The notes under the pieces were generated by a model. It ran no database searches, was not told the origin of the DNA, and saw only the letters and a list, made by a program, of their open reading frames with translations. Below, one piece after another: positions 20,964 to 26,615 of a stretch of 26,615 bases of DNA (its first letter is position 1; each line of letters begins with the position of its first letter). Made by a program: the position numbers and the translations under genes. This DNA comes from Candidatus Moranbacteria bacterium RIFCSPHIGHO2_02_FULL_40_12b (GTDB taxonomy: Bacteria; Patescibacteriota; Minisyncoccia; Moranbacterales; 2-12-FULL-40-10): positions 7,570 to 34,184 of the forward strand of contig MFRX01000022.1 of NCBI GenBank assembly GCA_001784725.1, read 5' to 3'.

Positions 20964-21988
20964 AAGACATCAATTCCCGGTAAAGGATTGCCGGAAAGGT
21001 ATTCCAGCATGGCGCCTCCGCCGGTAGAAACGAAAGAAATTTTGTCTATCATATTTTCCTGCTCTAAAACCTGGACGGACTCCCCTCCTCCTACAAGAGA
21101 AAAAGCTCCGCTGGAAACAACTGCGCTTAATATCGCCCTGGTTCCCTTGTCAAAAGGCGGCACTTCAAATTTTCCCATCGGGCCGTTCCAGACAATCGTT
21201 TTGGCGGTGGAAATAATTTCCGTGAATTTTTTTATCGTTCTTGGGCCGATATCCAGCTGGCTTTCTTCAAAGTCCTCCGGAAGAACGACTTGGGAAGAAA
21301 ATTTTATTTTTTGGTCCAGGGCTTCGTTAGCCACTTTACCGCCCACCAGAATATATTTATATTCTTCTTTAAACTTATTGATGAGCGGGAGCTTAGTTTC
21401 TGTTTTTGCCCCGCCGATGATCGCCACCGCGGGCTGCTCCGGATTATTTTTTACTTTGTCCAGATTTTCAATTTCTTTTTGCAAGCGAAATCCGGCAAGA
21501 CCTGGCAAAATTTTCGCCACTCCCGTCACCGATGCCTGATTTCTGTGGCAGACGCTGAACGCGTCGTTTACAAAAATATCGAAATTTTCCGCCAACTGCC
21601 TGGCAAAATTTTCATCATTGCTTTCTTCTCCAGAATGGAATCTTACATTTTCCAGAAGCAGAACTTGGCCCGACTTCAGCTTATTTAATCCTTCCCTAAC
21701 TTTATCTCCGACGATGTCATCACAGAATTTTACCGGAATCTTCAAAATACTTGAAATACTACCTACAATATTTTTAAAAGAAAATTCTTTATCATATCTT
21801 CCATTAGGCCGACCTAGATGCGATATTAGGGCAACTTTGGCATTTTTATCCAATAAATATTTTAATGTTTCCCTGCATGACTCAATCTTGAATTTCTCCA
21901 TTGCTTTCCCGTTTTCCGCCGCCACGTTGAAATCCACGCGCAACAGCATGCACTTATTATACGCGTCAACATCTTGTATCCTTCTCAT
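20954..21988 (-). CDS. pgk: Phosphoglycerate kinase, compact form
   Basis: A 344-residue PGK, against the usual 390-400. It transfers the phosphate of 1,3-bisphosphoglycerate to ADP in glycolysis. Conserved parts are LLRVDFNVA, ISHLGRPNG, LLLENVRFHSGEE, VNDAFSVCHRNQASVTG, AIIGGAKTETKLPLI, TIVWNGPMGKFE, LVGGGES and STGGGAMLEYLSG, so both substrate and nucleotide sites are present. The missing length is mainly in the C-terminal domain between VVLPEDFEESQLDIGPRTI and the previous strand, where other PGKs carry extra helices. Its stop codon is inside the degenerate tRNA-Gly. It precedes tRNA-Gly and the eno block and follows mraY on the same strand. Confidence 0.97.
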   Translation of the reverse strand: MRRIQDVDAYNKCMLLRVDFNVAAENGKAMEKFKIESCRETLKYLLDKNAKVALISHLGRPNGRYDKEFSFKNIVGSISSILKIPVKFCDDIVGDKVREGLNKLKSGQVLLLENVRFHSGEESNDENFARQLAENFDIFVNDAFSVCHRNQASVTGVAKILPGLAGFRLQKEIENLDKVKNNPEQPAVAIIGGAKTETKLPLINKFKEEYKYILVGGKVANEALDQKIKFSSQVVLPEDFEESQLDIGPRTIKKFTEIISTAKTIVWNGPMGKFEVPPFDKGTRAILSAVVSSGAFSLVGGGESVQVLEQENMIDKISFVSTGGGAMLEYLSGNPLPGIDVLRN

Positions 21989-21992
21989 ATCT

Positions 21993-22075
21993 TTACGAAT
22001 TACTAATCAAGTACAAATATACGAATGGGTTCAAAAAATTATTCGTATATTCGTAAAAAATTCGTAATTAGTAAT
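21993..22075. repeat. Palindromic TTCGTA element between pgk and mraY
   Basis: The left part (21993-22026) has TTACGAATTACTAAT and AAATATACGAAT; the right part (22041-22075) has ATTCGTATATTCGTA and ATTCGTAATTAGTAAT. Inner arms match at 14 of 15 positions as reverse complements; outer words are complementary but shifted. It fills the 90-base gap and is homologous to the element on the other side of mraY. Confidence 0.75.
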
Positions 22076-22078
22076 ATT

Positions 22079-23179
22079 TTACTTTCCCATTCCCAATATC
22101 CCGATTATTACGCCGACGAGCGCCGTGACGAGAGTAAAAATCCAGGCGCGCATGGTGATTTTCGGCTCCGGCCAGCCCTTGGCCTCAAAATGGTGGTGGA
22201 TGGGAGCGGCCAGAAATATTTTTCTCCCCAAAAATCTTTTGCTTAAAAGCTGGATAGCCGCGCTTCCCGATTCCAGAACGTAAATGAAGACAATCACGAA
22301 CAAAACCAGCGCGGAATTGGTGAGCATCGCCACTACCCCGAGAGTCGTTCCCAGTGACATCGCTCCCGTGTCTCCCATAAAAAATCTTGCCGGATAAACA
22401 TTGAACCAGAGAAAGGCCAGAAGCGTCCCTGAAACCGCCGCGCAGAACGACGCCAAATCGATTTTGTTTTGAATGAAAGCCAGTACCGCGAAAGATGAAA
22501 AAGCCATCAGCATTACTCCGCCATTAAGCCCGTCCAGTCCGTCCGTTTCATTTGAAGAAATCGCGGAAAAAATAATCACCAGCATAAAAACGGGAATATA
22601 CCAAAAGCCGATGGAAAAATCGCCGACCGCCGGAATATGAATTATATCCCATCCGAGTTTTCCGAAAAACCACCAGGCGCCGGCTACGGAAATAATTATC
22701 AGCCACCAGAAACGCATCGCGAATTTCATTCCTCCGCCCTTATTTTTTCCCCAACCCCGAACGCTCATAAAATCATCAAATAATCCTAAAATACCGGCAG
22801 TGACCAGAGCGAAAAGCGGCAGCCATACCTGGGAACGGCTTAGGAAATCAAGTCGGGCGATAAAATTAACGTCCAGCCGCTTGGCAAAATACGGAAAAAG
22901 ATAATGCGACGCGAAAGCCAAAATGAGAATCACGACCCATATAATTACTCCTCCCATTGTAGGAGTCCCTGATTTGTCCGCGTGAAGTTTATTGACATAA
23001 ACAAGCTTTTGGCCATCCACCGAATTGGATTTGATTTTGACGCCTATTTTATATTTGTATAAAATTTTCGTCCAAAGCGGGATAACGAGGAAAGCAAGAA
23101 AAAAAGACACCGCTCCCGTGACCAGCACCTTGAGAACATTTACCACTTCGGGAATTGTTTGAATTTGAGCCAACTGCAT
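22079..23179 (-). CDS. mraY: Phospho-N-acetylmuramoyl-pentapeptide transferase
   Basis: A 366-residue polytopic membrane enzyme that attaches phospho-MurNAc-pentapeptide to undecaprenyl phosphate, making lipid I. Family motifs are KSGTPTMGGVII (70-80), D135-D136 in GLFDDFMSVRG, SNETDGLDGLNGG (209-221), MGDTGAMSLG with D270, and the HHH motif in APIHHHFEAKG (328-330). About ten hydrophobic segments are visible. It is flanked by two copies of the palindromic element, with dacA upstream and pgk downstream on the same strand; the other mur genes are not in the window. No Shine-Dalgarno site is seen. Confidence 0.98.
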   Translation of the reverse strand: MQLAQIQTIPEVVNVLKVLVTGAVSFFLAFLVIPLWTKILYKYKIGVKIKSNSVDGQKLVYVNKLHADKSGTPTMGGVIIWVVILILAFASHYLFPYFAKRLDVNFIARLDFLSRSQVWLPLFALVTAGILGLFDDFMSVRGWGKNKGGGMKFAMRFWWLIIISVAGAWWFFGKLGWDIIHIPAVGDFSIGFWYIPVFMLVIIFSAISSNETDGLDGLNGGVMLMAFSSFAVLAFIQNKIDLASFCAAVSGTLLAFLWFNVYPARFFMGDTGAMSLGTTLGVVAMLTNSALVLFVIVFIYVLESGSAAIQLLSKRFLGRKIFLAAPIHHHFEAKGWPEPKITMRAWIFTLVTALVGVIIGILGMGK

Positions 23180-23182
23180 AAT

Positions 23183-23300
23183 TTACGAATTACTAATAAA
23201 TACTAATATACGAATAATACTTAATAAATTTTCCAATCCTTCTCAAAAAATACCATGAAATGGAGTCATTCGTATATTCGTACAGATTCGTAATTCGTAA
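23183..23300. repeat. Palindromic TTCGTA element between mraY and dacA
   Basis: Arms of 33 bases at 23183-23215 and 23268-23300 match at 28 of 33 positions as reverse complements, with 52 bases between them. Left words are TTACGAATTACTAAT and AATATACGAAT; right words are ATTCGTATATTCGTAC and ATTCGTAATTCGTAA. It fills nearly the whole 124-base gap. Confidence 0.8.
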
Positions 23301-23303
23301 AGA

Positions 23304-24332
23304 CTATCTCCATTCATACGCCTCGAACGCCCAGTTTATCATTGTTTTGATGTCCTGCCAGCGGTAGGGATCGTCAAGAACCACGGAAATAATCTTGTGT
23401 TTTCCGCTGGGATCAGCCGCGGCCATAAGTAACGAATGTCCGGCTAGAGGAGTAAAGCCGGTCTTTCCGCCAAGACGTCCGGGAATTTGTTCCATGATTA
23501 TATCAGTATTGATAATTTCGTGCGAGTATTTTCCGTCTGACGAACTGATGATTGTATTATTCGGAAGGCGCATTATCTCCCAAATTAAATCGTATTTCAT
23601 GGAATAAGCCGCGATTCTCGCGATGTCGTAAGCGGATGAATAACATTCTTTTTCCTTGCCATCTATTTCCAATCCGGACGCGGTGCAAAAATTGGAGTCG
23701 CGAAGTCCAAGCTCATACGCTTTTTTGTTCATCAGTTCAACAAAATTTTTTTCTGAACCGCCAATATGCTTTGCCAGCGCGATAGCCGCGTCATTGGCGC
23801 TGTTCATTAACATCGCTTTCAGAAGATTTTCAGCGCTCATCTTTTCACCCACCTTCAGGCGGTTGCTTACGCAATAGCCCGACCGCGGGCATCCCACTTT
23901 CGTTCCTTCGCAAAAAACGGCTTCTCCATCTATTGTCGCCTCCTCCTTTAGATCCTTGACATTTTCCAGGACAACCACGGCTGTCATCAATTTCGTCAGC
24001 GACGCGATTTGCCTTTTTTCCCTCCCGTTCTGGTATTGAAGTATCGTTCCGGAATCAACATCCAAAATTATGGATGAATGGGCGTCAGGAACTGAAAGAT
24101 CGGATATTCCTTCTTTTTTTACCGGCTGAAAGCTGATCACTGGATTGGATTCTGAACTTAGGCCTTCAACTGATAATTTTTCAGAACCTAAGGCCTTCCC
24201 GCTTTCATTTTCGGTTCCTTTGACTGCCTCAACTTTCTTATTTTTTAGGAAAGAAATGTCTTCTTTGCCAAAAAATAGAAAAAAAGCCAGTGGTACGACT
24301 AAAATGGTAAAAATATATAATACTAGTTTCAT
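23304..24332 (-). CDS. D-alanyl-D-alanine carboxypeptidase (S11, DacA type)
   Basis: A 342-residue penicillin-binding-type enzyme that trims D-Ala from peptidoglycan pentapeptides. Residues 3-21 are a membrane anchor, followed by a disordered stretch to about 80. The catalytic motifs are SLTK (S111-K114), SAN (178-180) and KTG in GGKTGFTPLAG (290-292), all intact. The usual C-terminal PBP5 beta domain and amphipathic helix are absent, so anchoring is by the N-terminus. An insertion with three Cys (141, 148, 154) sits where relatives have a short loop, and two further Cys (216, 230) lie near the SxN side; disulfides are possible. The gene lies between mraY and scpB. Confidence 0.95.
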   Translation of the reverse strand: MKLVLYIFTILVVPLAFFLFFGKEDISFLKNKKVEAVKGTENESGKALGSEKLSVEGLSSESNPVISFQPVKKEGISDLSVPDAHSSIILDVDSGTILQYQNGREKRQIASLTKLMTAVVVLENVKDLKEEATIDGEAVFCEGTKVGCPRSGYCVSNRLKVGEKMSAENLLKAMLMNSANDAAIALAKHIGGSEKNFVELMNKKAYELGLRDSNFCTASGLEIDGKEKECYSSAYDIARIAAYSMKYDLIWEIMRLPNNTIISSSDGKYSHEIINTDIIMEQIPGRLGGKTGFTPLAGHSLLMAAADPSGKHKIISVVLDDPYRWQDIKTMINWAFEAYEWR

Positions 24333-24363
24333 TTGTTACTCTGGAATATCCAATTATAATAAA

Positions 24364-24909
24364 TTATCCCGAAATAATGCTGTCTATTCTCCCGTCTTTT
24401 GAGAGTTTATCGTAATCCGGAAGTTTTGTCACATCTTCCATTCCGATTTTTTTCAAAAATTCGAAAGAAATATTATAAATATATCCCCGCCCGTCTTTCG
24501 GGTTATCGTTTCTTCCTATCAGCCCCCGCATCAAAAGATTGCGCAAAGTATAGCTGCAGTTTACGCCTCTGATGGATTCAATATCCGCTCTCGTAATCGG
24601 TCCCCGGTAAGCCACTACCGACAAAACCTCCAGAGACGCCGGAGAAAGCGATTCCTGAAGCTCGCTTTCCACCAGCTGTTTGACGAAAGACGCGTTGTCC
24701 GGGCTGGTCGCTAACTGAACTTCCTCGCCCTTTTTGAGGATTATGAAACCGCGGCCGCTTCCCGAATAATCCGCCGACAGCATCATTACGGCATTTTCCA
24801 CTTCGGGCTTCTCCGCGCCTGAAATTTTTGCAAGTTTGCTGATTTTGACCGGCTCGCCGCTCGCAAAAAGCAAACTTTCAATTATTGATTTTAATTTGTT
24901 TATTTCCAT
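24364..24909 (-). CDS. scpB: Segregation and condensation protein B
   Basis: A 181-residue ScpB with two winged-helix domains. It begins with KSIIESLLFASGEPVKISKL, and continues with LQESLSPASLEVLSVVAYRG, PITRADIESIRGVNCSYTLR and LLMRGLIGRNDNPKDGRGYI, all standard. ScpB dimers bind ScpA and regulate the SMC condensin that compacts and segregates the chromosome. scpA lies upstream on the same strand after 108 bases of AT-rich palindromic sequence; smc itself is not in the window. The spacing to the downstream dacA gene is 31 bases. Confidence 0.96.
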   Translation of the reverse strand: MEINKLKSIIESLLFASGEPVKISKLAKISGAEKPEVENAVMMLSADYSGSGRGFIILKKGEEVQLATSPDNASFVKQLVESELQESLSPASLEVLSVVAYRGPITRADIESIRGVNCSYTLRNLLMRGLIGRNDNPKDGRGYIYNISFEFLKKIGMEDVTKLPDYDKLSKDGRIDSIISG

Positions 24910-24931
24910 AAACCTGCATTGGGATAATTTT

Positions 24932-24990
24932 AATATCTCATGATATCGCGAAGCAAATATCTATTAATATCAAATTGATATTGAGATATT
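24932..24990. repeat. Nested palindromes between scpA and scpB
   Basis: AATATCTC (24932-24939) pairs with GAGATATT (24983-24990), and inside it AATATCAA-A-TTGATATT forms a 17-base near-perfect palindrome at 24966-24982. The gap is another word tract (ATATTGA/TCAATAT). Neither stem is GC-rich or followed by a T run. Confidence 0.6.
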
Positions 24991-25017
24991 GATGAATATT
25001 AGTTAATACTAACTGCT

Positions 25018-25728
25018 TCAAATTTTATCCCTTAAATTTTTAATTTTTATATCATGAAACAATCCGCTCTGTTCAACTTCTATTATTCTCTGTTTCACCA
25101 GCTCCAGCATCGCCAGAAAGGATATGATGACATCTATCTTGTCCTTCGCCGAGGAAGCAATTTCAGAAAAAGACGCTTCCATTTTTTCTTTTATGACTCC
25201 CCGCAAATGGTTTATTTTTTCTTCCAGGGTAATAACTTCCCTGATCATTTCCTGCTCCAGTTTTTCTATCAGCGGGATCTGATTCAAAATAAAGGAAAAA
25301 GTTTTTTTCAGGTCATGCCCGTTGACATTTTCGGGAGGATAAAATATCGGGGTAATTTCCAGAAAACTGTCCCGGGAAAAGCAGGTTTTTCCCCTTTCGG
25401 AAATATTTTTCAGTTTTTTTGCCGCGTCCTTGAATTTCTTGTATTCCAAAATCTTCTGCTCCAGATCTTTCACTTCCTGTTCCTCTTCATCGGAAAATTC
25501 CAAAAGGGGAAGCAGCGCTTTGGATTTTATCAAAATAAGTTTCGCGGCGACAGACAGGAAATCAGCCAGATTTTCCAGAGTGATATTGTCTTTTTTTTTG
25601 AGATATTCAAGATATTGGCCCGCCACTTTCGCCAAACTCACTTGAGTCACATCCAGCTTCTGCTCCTCTATTAAATTCAAAAGAAGATCCAGGGGACCTT
25701 CAAATTGGTCTAATTTAATATTATACAA
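25018..25728 (-). CDS. scpA: Segregation and condensation protein A
   Basis: A 236-residue ScpA, the kleisin of the bacterial SMC condensin. The N-terminus has the hallmark LDQFEGPLDLLLNLIEEQKL, followed by DVTQVSLAKVAGQYLEYL, then LADFLSVAAKLILIKSKALL. The C-terminus has a winged-helix region (VIISFLAMLELVKQRIIEVE) that would bind the SMC head. The middle is charged and coiled-coil-like. It starts the scpA-scpB pair, 72 bases after ybaK. Together with scpB it suggests an SMC-ScpAB complex encoded elsewhere for the SMC part. Confidence 0.96.
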   Translation of the reverse strand: MYNIKLDQFEGPLDLLLNLIEEQKLDVTQVSLAKVAGQYLEYLKKKDNITLENLADFLSVAAKLILIKSKALLPLLEFSDEEEQEVKDLEQKILEYKKFKDAAKKLKNISERGKTCFSRDSFLEITPIFYPPENVNGHDLKKTFSFILNQIPLIEKLEQEMIREVITLEEKINHLRGVIKEKMEASFSEIASSAKDKIDVIISFLAMLELVKQRIIEVEQSGLFHDIKIKNLRDKI

Positions 25729-25735
25729 ATTATTC

Positions 25736-25800
25736 AGTTAACGAGTTAACGAGTTAATAAATTTAAAAATAATCCGTTAATCCGCGAACTCGTTAATAAA
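25736..25800. repeat. Word tract of GTTAACGA repeats between ybaK and scpA
   Basis: CAGTTAACGAGTTAACGAG then TTAATAAATT is answered by AATCCGTTAATCCGCGAACT and CGTTAATAAATTAA. ACGAGTTAATAAATT-type words recur, and GAACTCGTTAATAAATTA resembles its inverse partner. It fills the 72-base gap with no obvious terminator. Confidence 0.6.
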
Positions 25801-26301
25801 TTAATTTTTCTTTACACTGAAGTTTCCCATTACCGGCTTTTCTATCTTTAAATATTGGCTAACGCTAACTCTTACGGACTCCGTATATTCTCCCGATCCC
25901 AGATATATTTTCTTGTTTTTCTTGAGAGCGTTATCAATGTAAACGCCTAAATTTATAAGCCCGGCAAATGGCGGAGTGGCTCCCACTTTTCCGGGAAGAT
26001 TTTTTTTCATCCAGGCCTCTTTGGCAAAATCAATTTTTTTGCACGCTTTCCCCCCGCTTTTTTTCTTCCATACGTTTATAACTTTCAAAAGCCCTTTTTT
26101 GTCCAGATTTTTATTAGACGGGACTAAAGCGACAAGATAATCATTATCCGCCTTCATCACCAACGCTTTCGCCACTTCTTGGGGTTTCACTTTTTCCGTC
26201 TGCGCCGTGTCCCAGGCGGTATATGTCGTGCGGTGCTCGATTATCTCGTATTTGTACTTATTTTTATTCAAATAATCGGTGATTTTTTTGGAAATAGGCA
26301 T
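25801..26301 (-). CDS. YbaK/ProX-type aminoacyl-tRNA deacylase
   Basis: A 166-residue single-domain YbaK/EbsC-like protein. Family features are the N-terminal NKYKYEIIEHRTTYTAWD, followed by EVAKALVMKADNDYLVALVP, with K45 and K50 in the strand where the conserved Lys of the deacylase lies, and VGATPPFAGL in the Gly-Pro loop. Members hydrolyse mischarged tRNA, such as Cys- or Ala-tRNA-Pro; the exact substrate is not shown by the sequence. It is transcribed from an extended -10 promoter with a short leader lacking a Shine-Dalgarno site, and probably leads into scpA and scpB. Confidence 0.88.
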   Translation of the reverse strand: MPISKKITDYLNKNKYKYEIIEHRTTYTAWDTAQTEKVKPQEVAKALVMKADNDYLVALVPSNKNLDKKGLLKVINVWKKKSGGKACKKIDFAKEAWMKKNLPGKVGATPPFAGLINLGVYIDNALKKNKKIYLGSGEYTESVRVSVSQYLKIEKPVMGNFSVKKN

Positions 26302-26328
26302 AAAAATTGCGTTAATTTTTACTCATTT

Positions 26329-26356
26329 ATTATAGCATTCAAAATTATAATTGCAA
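26329..26356 (-). promoter_or_regulatory. Promoter of ybaK-scpA-scpB
   Basis: On minus, TTGCAA (26351-26356), a 16-base spacer and TATAAT (26329-26334), preceded by TGC, make an extended -10 promoter. The expected start at about 26322 gives a leader of about 20 bases without a Shine-Dalgarno site. Confidence 0.65.
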
Positions 26357-26370
26357 AGCAGAATGATAAA

Positions 26371-26416
26371 ATATCGAGGTTGAACCTCGATATACTCGAT
26401 ATAAAACCTCGATATA
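26371..26416. promoter_or_regulatory. Palindrome and direct half-sites, candidate operator
   Basis: ATATCGAGGTT (26371-26381), one G, then its exact complement AACCTCGATAT (26383-26393), form a perfect 23-base palindrome 15 bases upstream of the ybaK -35. Its half-site CTCGATATA occurs three times in the same direction, at 26386-26394, 26395-26403 and 26408-26416. This looks like a multi-site operator for a dimeric regulator, for ybaK or for something read rightwards. Confidence 0.55.
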
Positions 26417-26615
26417 AAATTAGCCAATTTTATTATATAAAAAATTTGGAGATATAAAAAGCCCACTTACCAAAGTATTCGGTAAATGGGCATATCTTCT
26501 TTACAAGATTTAAAGAAAAAAGTTAAAAGGTTTATTATCCGCCTCCGGCAGATTAGGAAACTACCTCGCGGGAACGCAGACGAGAACCGGCAACGCCAGC
26601 GGCAAACCTGCTGAC
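26417..26615. other. Right-end stretch without a recognised gene
   Basis: From 26417 to 26535 the sequence is AT-rich and carries one hairpin. From about 26538 to the edge it becomes GC-rich, with words such as CCGGCAGATT, GCGGGAACGCAG and CCAGCGGCAAACC. The minus strand stays open for about 33 codons in one frame, too short to support a coding call, so it may be the end of a minus-strand gene or of a structured RNA lying outside the window. No tmRNA, RNase P or SRP RNA motif was found. Confidence 0.4.
26461..26491 (-). terminator. Rho-independent terminator of a gene to the right
   Basis: GCCCACTTACC (26461-26471) and GGTAAATGGGC (26481-26491) pair at 10 of 11 positions around a 9-base loop. 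On minus the stem is followed by TTTTTATATC, so it would end transcription entering from beyond the right edge. On plus the T run is weak. Confidence 0.7.

Noticed and set aside
21993..23300. mraY carried by a composite transposon between the flanking palindromes
   Set aside because: No transposase or target-site duplication, and a half copy lies in an unrelated gap; mraY has the composition of its neighbours.
26500..26615. tmRNA or RNase P RNA at the right end
   Set aside because: The GGCAAACCTGCTGAC stretch hinted at a tmRNA tag start, but no tmRNA 5' end, pseudoknot or acceptor was found, and no RNase P conserved blocks are present.
1..26615. CRISPR array, prophage or insertion sequence
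   Set aside because: No regularly spaced identical repeats with unique spacers, no cas, integrase, transposase or phage structural genes; the baseplate-J-like domain is in a bitopic cell protein in a housekeeping context.
1..26615. Alternative genetic code with TGA as Gly
   Set aside because: Recognised genes end normally and have no in-frame TGA within the conserved regions I read, so the standard code fits.

Overview
The window looks like chromosomal backbone from a small-genome bacterium of the Candidate Phyla Radiation (Patescibacteria, most likely Parcubacteria-like). The grounds are compact proteins (phosphoglycerate kinase of 344 residues), the gene order infA-rpmJ-rpsM-rpsK-rpsD-rpoA-rplQ-rplM-rpsI, tRNA genes without encoded CCA, few clear Shine-Dalgarno sites, and lineage-typical secreted or bitopic proteins. 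There are no phage genes, insertion sequences, CRISPR arrays or integrases. Nearly all genes lie on the minus strand; only a secreted rhodanese and a PEGA/propeller protein (about 5.47-8.05 kb) are on plus. These assignments come from reading motifs, not from database searches.

From left to right: a partial secreted DUF2330-like protein and an acidic, repeat-containing anchored protein; tRNA-Pro(GGG); a signalling operon of one membrane histidine kinase, a tandem double receiver and a single receiver, with no DNA-binding output domain; the two plus-strand envelope genes; then the convergent transcription and translation cluster (8.1-13.0 kb), apparently driven by a consensus promoter beside a 21-bp inverted repeat. 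Upstream of that are a bitopic protein with a baseplate-J-like outer domain and an FtsA/PilM-like actin ATPase, followed by lower glycolysis (PfkB-family kinase, gpmI, eno, pgk) with a tRNA-Gly(CCC) and a degenerate tRNA-Gly copy between eno and pgk. The right end holds peptidoglycan genes (mraY, a DacA-type carboxypeptidase), the condensin partners scpB and scpA, and a YbaK-type deacylase.

The genes are ordinary housekeeping; the unusual content is between them. Many minus-strand gaps are filled by AT-rich tracts built from a short word that differs from gap to gap and often fold on themselves. Two long imperfect palindromes flank mraY, a half copy lies between rpsM and rpsK, and a homologous leader precedes rplQ, rpsD and rpmJ. 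Similar word tracts appear inside the reading frames of eno and the PfkB-family kinase. Other points worth attention are a structured rplM leader that pairs its start codon, an enolase with Asn in place of a conserved active-site His, paired palindromes between kinase and regulator genes, and a palindrome plus direct repeats upstream of ybaK. I did not find a clearly new multi-gene system; the best candidates for new biology are the intergenic repeat families and the actin-like/bitopic gene pair.
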